A stretch of DNA of 64,000 nt from Tianweitania sp. UT-5YL-CI-8 (lineage in GTDB: Bacteria; Pseudomonadota; Alphaproteobacteria; Rhizobiales; Rhizobiaceae): the NCBI RefSeq assembly GCF_030010215.1, contig NZ_JASCRR010000018.1:1-64000 (forward strand). The letters run 5' to 3'. A model generated the notes under the pieces. It did not search any database, was not told the DNA's origin, and worked only from the letters and a program-made list of their open reading frames with translations. This document shows positions 23,316 through 32,539 of the stretch, one piece after another (the stretch's first letter is position 1; each line of letters begins with the position of its first letter). The position numbers were made by a program, and so were the translations under genes.

Positions 23316-25154
23316 ATGAGCAAATCCGACAACATCCTACGCAAGCGTGAAATCTCGCCCGACCGGGTGGCGGATATCGAAAACCCAGTCATCTGGCCCG
23401 ACGTGAGCGTTCGCTTCGGCAGCGATGTCGTCGCCGAAACTTTGCGCGACCTGGATATTCCCTACATCGCGATAAATCCTGGCGCGAGTTTCCGGGGCCT
23501 GCATGACAGTCTGGTCAACCTGCTTGGCAACGAGCGGCCCAAGATGCTGCTCTGCCTGCATGAGGAGCACGCGGTGGCGATTGCACATGGATACGCCAAA
23601 GTTACGGGAACGGCGATGGGTGCCGCCGTACACTCGAATGTCGGCCTGTTCCACGCCACGATGGCGATGTTCAATGCCTGGTGCGACCGTATGCCAGTCA
23701 TGGTAATCGGCGCGACTGGGCCGGTAGATGCCGCGCATCGACGTCCTTGGATTGAGTGGATCCACACAGCACGCGATCAGGGCGCCATCGTTCGCGGTTA
23801 CACCAAGTGGGACGACCAGCCGGCTTCGCCGAAGGCGGCACGGGAATCGCTGATGCGCGCTTCCTGGCTTTCGAACACCTCGCCGAAAGGCCCCGTCTAC
23901 GTCAATCTCGACGCAGGCATGCAGGAACAGACGCTTTCGGAGCCGTTGGAGCCGATCGACGTCAATCGCTACCGCCCTGCGGTGTCCGCCGCGATTTCCG
24001 CCGCTCAGCTCGCCGAGCTCCATGAAATTCTCGAAAACGCGGAAAAGCCTGTCATTCTTGCCGGGCGCGTTTCCCGATCTCGCAAAGCTTGGGATGCCCG
24101 TGTGCATCTGGCCGAGGCGCTTGGTGCTAAGGTCGTCACCGACCTCAAGGTCGGCGCCGCCTTTCCGACGAACCATCCACTGCATGTGGCTTCCCCCGGT
24201 ATCTACGCGGTTCCAGCAGCACTAGCCGCGATTGCCGAGGCCGATGTTATCCTCAGCCTCGACTGGGTCGATCTTGCCGGCACACTAGGTGCGGCTTACG
24301 GCGGCAAGGCGCCGACGGCGAGCGTCGTGCACATCTCGCAGGATCACGTCTTGCACAATGGCTGGAGCATGGATCATCAGGGTCTGCCCCCGGTCGATCT
24401 CCTGCTTGCCGCCGATCCAGACGAGGTGGCAGAGGAACTGACGGAAGCCGTAGGCGGGCGCGAAAGTCGGACCACGGACGCGGTCTTTGCCCGCAAGCCT
24501 GCACCGAAGGCGGTAGAGCTAGGTCACCATCCCATCCGCATGGAGCATCTGGCTCATGCACTGCGCGAGGCCGTCGGCGATCGCAAGACTTCGCTGACTC
24601 ATCTGCCGCTCGGCTGGGACGGTGCTTTCTGGCATTTCAGCGATCCACTCGACTTTCTCGGCTCCGATGGCGGCGGCGGCATTGGCGGGGGCCCGGGCAT
24701 TTCCGTCGGCGCAGCACTGGCGCTGAAGGAGAGCGACCGTCTGCCGATCTGTATCGGTGGCGATGGCGACTTCGTCATGGGGGTGCAGGCCGTCTGGACG
24801 GCGGCACATTACCGTATTCCCCTGCTGACAATTGTTGCCAACAACCAGTCCTTCTACAACGACGAGGTGCATCAGGAACGCGTTGCTAAGATGCGCGACC
24901 GCCCGCCCGAGAACAAGTGGATTGGCCAGCGCATGAGCGATCCGGAGATCGACATTGCGGCGCTGGCGCGGGCGCAGGGCGCGCGCGGCATCGGACCGGT
25001 CTGCTTCGCAGACGAACTGCTGGCGGCCTTCCGTGAGGCGGTCGAGGCTACAGCCGCTGGCGAAGTCGTCGTCGTCGATGTGCGCACCGAGCCCGGCTAC
25101 ACGCCGGCCATGGTTGCCTCGCTGACCAAGCCGACCGGAGGAGAAGGCAAATGA
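23316..25154 (+). CDS. Thiamine-diphosphate-dependent enzyme (acetolactate synthase/benzoylformate decarboxylase-like)
   Basis: The 612-residue protein has the three-domain layout of the family. Near residue 80, CLHEEHAVAIAHGYAK supplies the Glu that activates ThDP. A central domain resembles the FAD/nucleotide-binding fold of acetolactate synthase. The Mg-ThDP motif GDGDFVMGVQAVWTA leads to IVANN near residues 485-510. It could decarboxylate a 2-oxo acid or carry out a carboligation. The last four bases overlap the decarboxylase-like gene, so the two products are translated together. Confidence 0.9.
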   Translation: MSKSDNILRKREISPDRVADIENPVIWPDVSVRFGSDVVAETLRDLDIPYIAINPGASFRGLHDSLVNLLGNERPKMLLCLHEEHAVAIAHGYAKVTGTAMGAAVHSNVGLFHATMAMFNAWCDRMPVMVIGATGPVDAAHRRPWIEWIHTARDQGAIVRGYTKWDDQPASPKAARESLMRASWLSNTSPKGPVYVNLDAGMQEQTLSEPLEPIDVNRYRPAVSAAISAAQLAELHEILENAEKPVILAGRVSRSRKAWDARVHLAEALGAKVVTDLKVGAAFPTNHPLHVASPGIYAVPAALAAIAEADVILSLDWVDLAGTLGAAYGGKAPTASVVHISQDHVLHNGWSMDHQGLPPVDLLLAADPDEVAEELTEAVGGRESRTTDAVFARKPAPKAVELGHHPIRMEHLAHALREAVGDRKTSLTHLPLGWDGAFWHFSDPLDFLGSDGGGGIGGGPGISVGAALALKESDRLPICIGGDGDFVMGVQAVWTAAHYRIPLLTIVANNQSFYNDEVHQERVAKMRDRPPENKWIGQRMSDPEIDIAALARAQGARGIGPVCFADELLAAFREAVEATAAGEVVVVDVRTEPGYTPAMVASLTKPTGGEGK

Positions 25155-26143
25155 GCCGCCTCGCGCTTTCTGTGGCCATCGGCGATTATGATCGCAACCG
25201 GCCATTCATCGACGGGAAGGTCCAGGTGGACGGCGTTGATCCGATCGTGATGGCGCTGTCCCCCGAGGAGATATTCTTCAGGGCGATGCGGCACGAGGCC
25301 TTCGACATATGCGAACTGTCGCTGAGCAGCTTCGTCCTACGTACCGCACGCGGCGATTGTCCCTATGTCGGCGTGCCAGCTTTCCTGTCCCGCGCCTTTC
25401 GTCATACGGCGATCATCGTGCGCAAGGACAGTCACATCGAGACGCCCGCCGACCTCAAGGGCAAGCGCATCGGAATACCCGAATGGCAGCTGACGGCGAT
25501 TGTCTGGGTAAGGGCGCTGCTTGCGGAGGAATACGGCGTCGAAATGACCGACGTGGAATGGGTCCGAGGCGGGCTGGAGGAGCCTGGCCGCGACGAGAAG
25601 GTAAAAATCGCGTTGCCGGAAGGTGTGCGCCTGCATGACATTGGCCCCGAGCAAACGCTTAACGAGATGCTCTGCAAGGGAGAGATCGACGCCTTCATCG
25701 GCCCCCGCGCGCCCTCTGCGTTCACGCAGGGGCACCCCGATCTGCGCTGGCTGTTCACGAACCCGACAGAAGAGGCGATAGGCTTCTATCAGAAGACTGG
25801 AATCTTCCCAATTATGCATCTGGTTGGCGTTCGTCGCAGCCTGGCAGAGGAACATCCTTGGCTGCCCATGGCAGTGCTGAAAGCTTTCCAGCAATCCAAG
25901 GCAATGGCTCTCAATCATCTGGGCGATACATCCGCGACGAAGGTCACGCTTCCCTTCATCGAAGAACAATTTGCCCGTGCCCGACAGGTGATGGGCGATG
26001 ATTTCTGGCCATACGGGCTAGAGCCCAACCGCAAACTGCTGGAGAGCTTCGTCCGTTATCACCACGCCCAAGGTATCTCCTCGCGCTTGGTCTCTGTCGA
26101 TGAGCTTTTTCATCACGGATGCCGGGAAACCTATAAGATTTAG
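25151..26143 (+). CDS. 4,5-dihydroxyphthalate decarboxylase-like protein
   Basis: The 330-residue protein has the periplasmic-binding-protein-like fold of the NMT1/dihydroxyphthalate-decarboxylase group. Visible features are FDICELSLSSFVLRTARGD, FLSRAFRHTAIIVRKDSHI, LKGKRIGIPEWQLTAIVWVR and a GEIDAFIGPRAPS segment. No signal peptide is present, which favours a cytosolic enzyme over a transport protein. Characterised members remove CO2 from 4,5-dihydroxyphthalate; the actual substrate may differ. It overlaps the ThDP enzyme gene by 4 bp and has GGAGGAG upstream. Confidence 0.85.
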   Translation: MSRLALSVAIGDYDRNRPFIDGKVQVDGVDPIVMALSPEEIFFRAMRHEAFDICELSLSSFVLRTARGDCPYVGVPAFLSRAFRHTAIIVRKDSHIETPADLKGKRIGIPEWQLTAIVWVRALLAEEYGVEMTDVEWVRGGLEEPGRDEKVKIALPEGVRLHDIGPEQTLNEMLCKGEIDAFIGPRAPSAFTQGHPDLRWLFTNPTEEAIGFYQKTGIFPIMHLVGVRRSLAEEHPWLPMAVLKAFQQSKAMALNHLGDTSATKVTLPFIEEQFARARQVMGDDFWPYGLEPNRKLLESFVRYHHAQGISSRLVSVDELFHHGCRETYKI

Positions 26144-26170
26144 CCGGATTCACGTAATCTTCTTTTAATT

Positions 26171-26199
26171 AACGCCATGCTCTATCGGAGCGTGGCGTT
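26171..26199 (+). terminator. Terminator of the rraA-ThDP-decarboxylase run
   Basis: The stem has 12-bp arms (26171-26182 and 26188-26199) with a 5-base loop, one G-T wobble and trailing T residues. It lies 28 bp after the decarboxylase-like stop. Confidence 0.7.
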
Positions 26200-26249
26200 T
26201 TGCATTGGGTGCGAATGCCAGGCTGAGAACAAACCACTTCTTTGATTAA

Positions 26250-26279
26250 AAGGCCCGGCGGGTGTTTCAGCCAGGCCTT
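26250..26279 (-). terminator. Terminator of the LysR gene
   Basis: The stem has 10-bp arms AAGGCCCGGC and GCCAGGCCTT with one mismatch and a 10-base loop. On the minus strand it is followed by TTTTAAT, 28 bp past the LysR stop. Confidence 0.6.
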
Positions 26280-26306
26280 CTGATCAAATTGTGAACGATA
26301 AACCGG

Positions 26307-27260
26307 CTACTGCGCTGCCAGTGCGGTGGACAGGGGCGTCAGCGGAGTAGCCAGCCGGCCTAACTTCTCCAAAAGCTGCTCCATGGCGGAGTTGATCAGG
26401 TCGATCACCGCATCCTCGTTGCGGAATGCCGGCAGGCGTGTCGGACGGATGAGATAAAGCGTGCGCTTCAGCGTCGGATTGCTGATCCGACACGAATGAA
26501 GCTGACTGCGTTCCAGTTCGTTGATGACAGTGCCATAGGGCATGATGCTCGCAGCTGCGCCGCTCGATACCAAGTTCTTCATCACGCCGACGGACGACGC
26601 CTCGAAAGCGATGTTCGGCATCACTGTGAGGCGCTCCGCCGCCGCTCCGAAGAGCTGGCGCACCACGTCCTTTCCAGTCGCCAGGGCAAGTGGTTGCCGG
26701 ATCAGCGTGGTGAAGTCGATTGTATCGCCATTGTCGGGTGTGATCGGATTGGCTGATATGAAGAGCAGCTCTTCCTCGATAATCGGCACGCGGATCAGGC
26801 CGGGGCGTTCAGGAGCTTCATAAGCCAGTGCGATGTCTACCTCATCGCGCTCCAGCGCTTCGATCAGCACGTAGCTCATTTCTTCGACGAGGCTGAGGCT
26901 GACCCCCGGCAGGTGCTCGCGGGCCTCGACGAGAATGTCCCGCCCAAGAAGGTTCATTACGCCCGGCGAAAGGCCGAGCACGATACTCTCGTGTTCGGGA
27001 CCGCCAAAGGAGGAGATTTCCTTCTTGGCATCGGACACTGCGCGAAGAATTTCGGTCGCCCGTTTGTAGAGCAATTCACCGGCTGCTGTCGGTGTCACGC
27101 CTCGCGAATGGCGAACGAGCAGCGAGACGCGCAGATCGTTTTCCAGCGCCCGGATCTGCAGGCCGAGTGCCGGCTGCGCCACATAGAGCTGCTCCGCGGC
27201 ACGCGTGATATTGCCAAGCTCGACGATCTTGGCGAAGTAACGGAGCTGACGCAGATTCAT
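26307..27260 (-). CDS. LysR-family transcriptional regulator
   Basis: The 317-residue protein has an N-terminal helix-turn-helix (FAKIVELGNITRAAEQLYVA, then QPALGLQIRALE) and the usual two-lobed effector domain. AGGGAGGA lies upstream of the ATG. It lies between the ThDP/decarboxylase genes and the aldehyde dehydrogenase gene, and is the only intact regulator between 14 and 38 kb. It is therefore the best candidate to control the catabolic block, perhaps through the element at 22220 and 23178 or the inverted repeat at 30766. Confidence 0.93.
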   Translation of the reverse strand: MNLRQLRYFAKIVELGNITRAAEQLYVAQPALGLQIRALENDLRVSLLVRHSRGVTPTAAGELLYKRATEILRAVSDAKKEISSFGGPEHESIVLGLSPGVMNLLGRDILVEAREHLPGVSLSLVEEMSYVLIEALERDEVDIALAYEAPERPGLIRVPIIEEELLFISANPITPDNGDTIDFTTLIRQPLALATGKDVVRQLFGAAAERLTVMPNIAFEASSVGVMKNLVSSGAAASIMPYGTVINELERSQLHSCRISNPTLKRTLYLIRPTRLPAFRNEDAVIDLINSAMEQLLEKLGRLATPLTPLSTALAAQ

Positions 27261-27360
27261 GACTTTCCTCCCTGGTCGTCACCGACGATGACGAGGCTAC
27301 TTGTGCTCGTCGGCCTCTTCAACAAAAACCTCCGCGCGGCAGGCTTTCGCCGTGTTGGCA

Positions 27361-28851
27361 TCAGCCGAAGCGGATATGGATGTTTTTCTCCTGCGTAAAC
27401 GAAATAAGCTCCTCCACGCACTCCTCCCTCCCGATGCCGGACTGCTTGTAGCCGCCGAACGGAGCGCCGAGAAAGTGCTTGCTGACCTCGTTGACCCAGA
27501 CGAATCCGGCCTGCGCCGTCGTCGCGGCGCGCATAGCCGTCTGGAGATTGTTTGTCCAGATCGAGCAGGTGAGCCCGAGGTCGCCGCCGTTGACAGCCGA
27601 AAACATCTCCGCCTCGTCCTTCCAGGAAAGCAAAGACAGAACTGGGCCGAAGATTTCCTCGCGGGCAATTGTCATGTCGGATGTCACGCCATGGAAGACT
27701 GTCGGCTCGATAAAGAGGCCATTCGAAAGGTGCGTTGCAGCCGGCCGGCCGCCGCCGCATAGCAGTGTTGCACCCTCGGCTATCGCGGTGCCGATATAGT
27801 GCCGAACCCGCTCGTACTGCGCGCGGCTGCTAATTGCGCCCATCGTCGTGCTCCAGTCCTCCGGTAGGCCAGGCTTGAAAGCGCTGATGTCTTCCTTGAG
27901 GCAGGTGAGCACCTCGGCGTGGATCGCCTCATGGATGAAGCCACGGCTCGTGGAGCCGCAGGACTGACCACACCAGGCGAAGTTCATCCCGGCGACGAGC
28001 GCTCGTGCGACTTCGCGCGGGTCGGCATCTGGATAGGCGATGAGCGCGTTCTTGCCGCCGAGTTCGAGAAGAACCTGCTTCAGCGTGTCGGCCGACTGGC
28101 GCATCACGGCCTTGCCGGCATTGACGCTGCCGATGAGCGCCACCTTGGCAACGAGCGGATGGGCGACAAGCGCTTCGCCGGTGGAGCGGGTAGATCCTGT
28201 TACCACGTTGAAGACGCCCGGCGGCAGAATGCCCTCAATGAGTTCGGCGAGGCGGAGGGCAGACAGTGGTGCCTGCTCCGACGGCTTCATGACGACCGTG
28301 TTCCCCGCAGCAAGCGGCGCCGCTGACTTGCCGGCGACGAACATGAAGGGGTGGTTGAACGGCACGATACGCGCGACGACGCCCAGCGGCTCGCGAATTG
28401 ACGTGTTCAGGCGGCCCGGCCCCATGGGGATGGATGCGCCTTTCATCTCGGTGACGAGGCCGGCGAAGAAATCGAGCTGGGACGCCGCGATCTCGGCGTC
28501 ACCAACCATGGCGGCGACGGGATTGCCGCAGTCCAGGGCATCGAGAAGTGCAAGCTCACGGGCATGCTTGCGCACCAGCGCTGCCATGGCCCGCAGCATC
28601 TTGGCGCGCTCCAGCGGTGGTGTGTCGCGCCATCCGGCAAGGGCGTCATGCGCGGCACGCACCGCTGCATCGACATCCTCGCCGCCAGCATCCGCAACAA
28701 GGCCAAGCGAGCGGCCGGAACCAGGGCTGACGCTCTCGAACGTGGCGCCCGAGCGCGCCGGAAGCCACTTCCCGCCGTAGAACAGCGCGCGGTTGCGCGG
28801 CAGCGGGTCGGTTTCGATCGGTGCCGCGGAAATGGCATTGTGCGTATTCAT
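27361..28851 (-). CDS. NAD(P)-dependent aldehyde dehydrogenase
   Basis: The 496-residue protein has the normal ALDH length. VPFNHPFMF (in the usual WNFP position) and VVMKPSEQAPLSAL bind the cofactor. LLELGGKNAL holds the general base Glu, GQSCGSTSRGF the catalytic Cys, and EIFGPVLSLL is the late family motif. It oxidises an aldehyde to an acid; BADH-like sequence features do not fix the substrate. The ATG at 28851 has GGAG upstream. The next upstream gene on the same strand is a TIM-barrel isomerase, 65 bp away. Confidence 0.94.
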   Translation of the reverse strand: MNTHNAISAAPIETDPLPRNRALFYGGKWLPARSGATFESVSPGSGRSLGLVADAGGEDVDAAVRAAHDALAGWRDTPPLERAKMLRAMAALVRKHARELALLDALDCGNPVAAMVGDAEIAASQLDFFAGLVTEMKGASIPMGPGRLNTSIREPLGVVARIVPFNHPFMFVAGKSAAPLAAGNTVVMKPSEQAPLSALRLAELIEGILPPGVFNVVTGSTRSTGEALVAHPLVAKVALIGSVNAGKAVMRQSADTLKQVLLELGGKNALIAYPDADPREVARALVAGMNFAWCGQSCGSTSRGFIHEAIHAEVLTCLKEDISAFKPGLPEDWSTTMGAISSRAQYERVRHYIGTAIAEGATLLCGGGRPAATHLSNGLFIEPTVFHGVTSDMTIAREEIFGPVLSLLSWKDEAEMFSAVNGGDLGLTCSIWTNNLQTAMRAATTAQAGFVWVNEVSKHFLGAPFGGYKQSGIGREECVEELISFTQEKNIHIRFG

Positions 28852-28916
28852 GGCATTTCTCCAGTGGATAGAGCGCCGTTCATTGCCGGCGCACATCGGG
28901 TTCCAACGCGCGCAGC

Positions 28917-29711
28917 TCAACGCCGGCCGAGGAAACCCAGTGTCTTTTCGCCGGCAATCGCCAGCCGCTCCGTTGCCGGAAGATGGGCGAAGCGCGGGTC
29001 GGGCGCTTCGAGGCTGAAAGACATTTCCGCCGGCAGTACGGCGAGGATGTCTCTCAGCGGAAGTCCGCCGTCTCCGGGATAGAAACGCCCGGTTCGGGCC
29101 TCCGTCGCCAGACCATCGGGGGCGGGTCGTGTCGCCGGTGCATCGCAGATGTGGATATAGCCGAGAGCATCCGGGTCGAGCGCGGCAACACGGGCGGCCG
29201 TGCCGCCCGTGCGGTCGAGATGCAGCATGTCGACCAGCAGCTTCAACGCGGGATGGTCGACCCGCTGCTGCACGCGCACGGCATCATCGAGCGTGCGCAA
29301 GGGCCGAAAGGAGATGAACTCGATGACGACAGTGAGGGCTAGATTGCCGGCAGCCTCCGCAAGCAGGCGATAGCTGTTGACCATCCGGTCTTCGTTCTCG
29401 TCGAAACCGCCGGCAACCACGTAACTGGCGCCGATCTCGGCCGCGGCCTCCAGAGCTGGTCGTGACGCATCAATGGAGAAATCCGCGGCTATGCCGAAGG
29501 ATTCCGCCTCGAACACACAGATGCCTGCGTCTTTTGCCCGGCGGCGCAGCGCGCGGATGCGCTGCATGTCGCCGACGACAGGCCATTGCTCCGGCGCGTG
29601 GCTCGGCGGCGCGATCCTGAGGCCAACGCCACCAAATCCAGCGGCCGCAGCTGCATCAATGAAGGCTTCCGGCGGGGTGTCGAGCGCAGTAAGATGCGAG
29701 ACGCTGATCAC
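28917..29711 (-). CDS. Sugar phosphate isomerase/epimerase-like TIM-barrel protein, paralogue 1
   Basis: This protein has 264 residues from a GTG at 29711. The fold is the xylose isomerase-like/AP-endonuclease-2 barrel. The N-terminus ISVSHLTALDTPPEAFIDAA and the later GFGGVGLRI, VVIEFISF, LLVDMLHLDRTGG, IHICDAP and RFYPGDGGLPL recur in two other genes of this window. The acidic and His residues (E in IEF, D and H in LVDMLHL, D in ICDAP) are probable metal ligands. It starts where tctC stops (overlapping by a few bases), so it is coupled to it. Confidence 0.85.
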   Translation of the reverse strand: MISVSHLTALDTPPEAFIDAAAAAGFGGVGLRIAPPSHAPEQWPVVGDMQRIRALRRRAKDAGICVFEAESFGIAADFSIDASRPALEAAAEIGASYVVAGGFDENEDRMVNSYRLLAEAAGNLALTVVIEFISFRPLRTLDDAVRVQQRVDHPALKLLVDMLHLDRTGGTAARVAALDPDALGYIHICDAPATRPAPDGLATEARTGRFYPGDGGLPLRDILAVLPAEMSFSLEAPDPRFAHLPATERLAIAGEKTLGFLGRR

Positions 29712-29712
29712 T

Positions 29713-30708
29713 TCATTCGGCCTTGATGCCGGCCGTTTTGATGATGTCGCCATAGAGCGCATAGTCTGACTTCAGACGAGCGATGAAGTGTTCCTGCGAA
29801 TCTGCAACGGCGACGAGACCGGAGGCTTTCATGCGATCTTTGAGGTCCTGGGATTCATAAGCCTTCACGACGGCGGCGCGCACGCGGTCGAGAATTTCGA
29901 CAGGCGTGCCCTTGGGCGCATGAAGACCAATCCAGAAGGTTATCTGCTCGAGATCCTTGATGCCGAGTTCGACCGATGTCGGCACGTCCGGCATCTGTGG
30001 AACACGTTTCTTTGCCATCACCAGCAGCGGCTTGAGCTGCCCAGCCTTTATATAGGGCTCGGCAAGGCCGACAGAGATGACGGTCATGTGCACCTGGTTC
30101 GCCAGCATGTCGGCGATGATCGGGCCGTGGCCTTTGTACTGAGCGGTCGTCAGCTGGATGCCGGTGCGCAGTGCCATAAGCTCGCCGCCGATATGGTTCA
30201 CGCCGCCGATGCCCGGTGCCGCATGTACCAGTTTGCCCGGCTCAGCCTTGGCAAGCGCCACGAATTCCTCGAACGTGTTGACCGGTAGGGATGCGTTGAC
30301 GGCGATGCAGAAATTGCTCTCGGTGCACATAGTGATATGCTCGAGATCCTTGATCGTATCGACGGGCATGTCGGCAAACGCATGCGGGGAAGCGGCCATC
30401 GACGAGCTTGTAGAGATAAGCAGGGTATAGCCGTCCGACTTGGCGTTCGCCACATATTGTGTGGCGAGGTTTCCATTGGCGCCCGGCTTGTTTTCTACGA
30501 TCGCCTGCTGGCCCAGAATGTTGGAAAGGTGTGGCGCGAGCAGCCGAGCGAACACGTCGGTGCCCCCACCCGGCGCGAAGCCGAGGATCATGCGGATCGT
30601 CTGACTGGGATATTCCTGCGCAAAAGAAGGCCTGGTGCCGGCCGCGAGCAGAAGCCCGCCTGCGGTGGACGCCATGAAGCCGCGCCGCGTAAACTCTGAA
30701 CCAGTCAT
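29713..30708 (-). CDS. TctC/Bug-family tripartite tricarboxylate transporter substrate-binding protein
   Basis: From the ATG at 30708, preceded by GGGAGGA, the protein has 331 residues. A twin-arginine signal FTRRGFMAST lies before a hydrophobic stretch. The mature protein begins with YPSQTIRMILGFAPGGGTD, the canonical Bug-family opening. It binds a carboxylate in the periplasm for a TctAB permease; no permease genes are adjacent. It heads a minus-strand run tctC, isomerase, aldehyde dehydrogenase, and is divergent from a GMC dehydrogenase gene. Confidence 0.94.
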   Translation of the reverse strand: MTGSEFTRRGFMASTAGGLLLAAGTRPSFAQEYPSQTIRMILGFAPGGGTDVFARLLAPHLSNILGQQAIVENKPGANGNLATQYVANAKSDGYTLLISTSSSMAASPHAFADMPVDTIKDLEHITMCTESNFCIAVNASLPVNTFEEFVALAKAEPGKLVHAAPGIGGVNHIGGELMALRTGIQLTTAQYKGHGPIIADMLANQVHMTVISVGLAEPYIKAGQLKPLLVMAKKRVPQMPDVPTSVELGIKDLEQITFWIGLHAPKGTPVEILDRVRAAVVKAYESQDLKDRMKASGLVAVADSQEHFIARLKSDYALYGDIIKTAGIKAE

Positions 30709-30765
30709 TTCAATCCTCCCAGATATGTGTTGGGTCAACTTAGGCCAGACATTCCGACTTGGGAA

Positions 30766-30802
30766 ATATGCGTTCGCTTCGGCAGAAAGAGCGAATGCGT
30801 AT
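30766..30802. promoter_or_regulatory. Inverted repeat in the tctC/GMC divergent promoter
   Basis: The arms ATATGCGTTCGCT (30766-30778) and AGCGAATGCGTAT (30790-30802) are complementary at 11 of 13 positions with an 11-bp spacer. Symmetry and a location between divergent operons suggest a regulator site, perhaps for the LysR protein encoded nearby. Confidence 0.5.
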
Positions 30803-30900
30803 TGGCGCGGGACATATGGCAGACAAACGCGAATAGTTCTGGATTATCTCGGCTGCCGGTTGATTTTACACTAGGCGATTTGGACTGACGGGAGGGCAAG

Positions 30901-32517
30901 ATGGCGAAGCCACGAAATGAGATGGACGATGTCGCGGATTATTGCGTCGTGGGGGCTGGGCCCGCTGGCTGCGTCGTCGCCAGCCGGTTGACGGAAAGTG
31001 GCGCGCATAAGGTGGTGCTCTTGGAAGCCGGTCCTCGCGACTGGCATCCCTATATCCATATTCCGGCGACCTGCCTTTTCTTGCAAAGCGACAAGCGCTT
31101 TAACTGGCTTTACCAGAGCGAACCCGAATTTGGCACGACGGACCGTGTTTTCAAGCTGTCGCAGGGCAGGGTGCTCGGTGGGTCAAGCTCGATCAACGGC
31201 ATGCTGCATGTCCGGGGACAGGCGGAGGACTTCAACCAGTGGGCACAGGCAGGCTGCCGCGGCTGGAGCTATGAAGACGTGATTCCATATTTCCGCAAGG
31301 CGGAAACCTACAATGGTCGTGACGAGACAGGCCTGCGCGGCCGCAGCGGCCCACATGCCGTCTCTGATTTCCTGAACGTGCACCCCCTTACGCAGGCTTT
31401 CGTCGAGGCGGCGCAGGAGACCGGCCTGCCGCTCAACCCGGACATGAACGGCGCCTCGCGCGAGGGCGTCGCCTTCTACCAGCAGAACCGCAAGGGCCGT
31501 TTCCGCGGCCAGCCGGCGCAGACCTATCTTCGGCAGGCCCGTGGTCGTGCCAATCTCGATGTGCGCACGGAAGCGGTCTGCACGCGCATCCTGTTTGAGG
31601 GGCATAAGGCCGTCGGCGTCGAATATGTCCAAGGTGGCGTTGTCAGGACAATCCGCGCCCGCCGCGAGGTCATCCTCTCCGCCGGTGCGATCAAGACGCC
31701 GCATCTCCTACAGCTTTCGGGCATCGGTGATCCGGAACACCTTGGCGGTCTTGGTGTCGAACCATTGGTCGCGCGCCCGTCAGTCGGTCGCAATCTCAGG
31801 GACCACTTCCAGTTGCGCGTAGGTCATCGTGTCAAGGATATGGTGACGCTCAACGAGCGCACGCGCGGCCTATCCATCGTGAAAGAAACCCTTAAATATG
31901 CCTTTCTCGGCACCGGTGTGCTGACTATGGGTGCGGGCACGGCAGCGATCTTCTTCCGCAGCCGGGAAGGACTTGCGGCACCTGACGCTCAGCTCATCTT
32001 CGCGCCCGGCAGTTTTGCCGCCCCCGGCGTGCTCGAAAAGGAGCCCGGCATGACGATTGGCGCTTGGCCTTCGCGGCCAGAAAGCCAGGGCACAGTGCTC
32101 GCGCGCACCGCAAACGCTCTCGAACAGCCAGCGATCGCGCCGAATTACCTGACCGCGCAGGAAGACCGCCGGGTCGTCATCGAATGCGTGAGAAAAATCC
32201 GCGAAATCTTCGCCTCGCCCGCCATGTCGCGCTGGAGCGTGCGCGAGACATTCCCGGGACCAGATGTCAACGGCCCGGACGAGGTTCTGGAGTTCGCCAA
32301 GAATCGCGGCACATCCGGCCTCCACTTCGTTGGTACCTGCCGTATGGGATCGGACGACGCGGCTGTTGTCGATCCGGAGTTGAGGGTGCGTGGTGTCAAG
32401 GGCCTGCGCGTCGTCGATGCGTCCGTCATGCCCAATTGCACAGTTGGCAATACCAATGCGTCGGTCGTGATGATCGGCGAAAAGGCATCCGATCTCATTC
32501 TCAGCGCCGCCGCCTGA
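30901..32517 (+). CDS. GMC-family FAD-dependent alcohol dehydrogenase
   Basis: The 538-residue protein shows YCVVGAGPAGCVVASRL and VVLLEAGP at the N-terminus, the GMC signature GRVLGGSSSINGMLHVRG near residue 90, and the C-terminal HFVGTCRMG and NTNASVVMIGEKASDL. It resembles the choline dehydrogenase/alkan-1-ol dehydrogenase group and should oxidise an alcohol to an aldehyde or ketone. The aldehyde dehydrogenase of the divergent operon could take the product further (inference). GGGAGG lies 6 bp before the ATG. Confidence 0.95.
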   Translation: MAKPRNEMDDVADYCVVGAGPAGCVVASRLTESGAHKVVLLEAGPRDWHPYIHIPATCLFLQSDKRFNWLYQSEPEFGTTDRVFKLSQGRVLGGSSSINGMLHVRGQAEDFNQWAQAGCRGWSYEDVIPYFRKAETYNGRDETGLRGRSGPHAVSDFLNVHPLTQAFVEAAQETGLPLNPDMNGASREGVAFYQQNRKGRFRGQPAQTYLRQARGRANLDVRTEAVCTRILFEGHKAVGVEYVQGGVVRTIRARREVILSAGAIKTPHLLQLSGIGDPEHLGGLGVEPLVARPSVGRNLRDHFQLRVGHRVKDMVTLNERTRGLSIVKETLKYAFLGTGVLTMGAGTAAIFFRSREGLAAPDAQLIFAPGSFAAPGVLEKEPGMTIGAWPSRPESQGTVLARTANALEQPAIAPNYLTAQEDRRVVIECVRKIREIFASPAMSRWSVRETFPGPDVNGPDEVLEFAKNRGTSGLHFVGTCRMGSDDAAVVDPELRVRGVKGLRVVDASVMPNCTVGNTNASVVMIGEKASDLILSAAA

Positions 32518-32539
32518 CAGTAAAGGCAATTGAAACGCC

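Noticed and set aside
22376-23392. 338-codon minus-strand frame over the rraA-like gene
   Set aside because: Antisense to a recognised RraA-like protein; no motif support and no ribosome-binding site.
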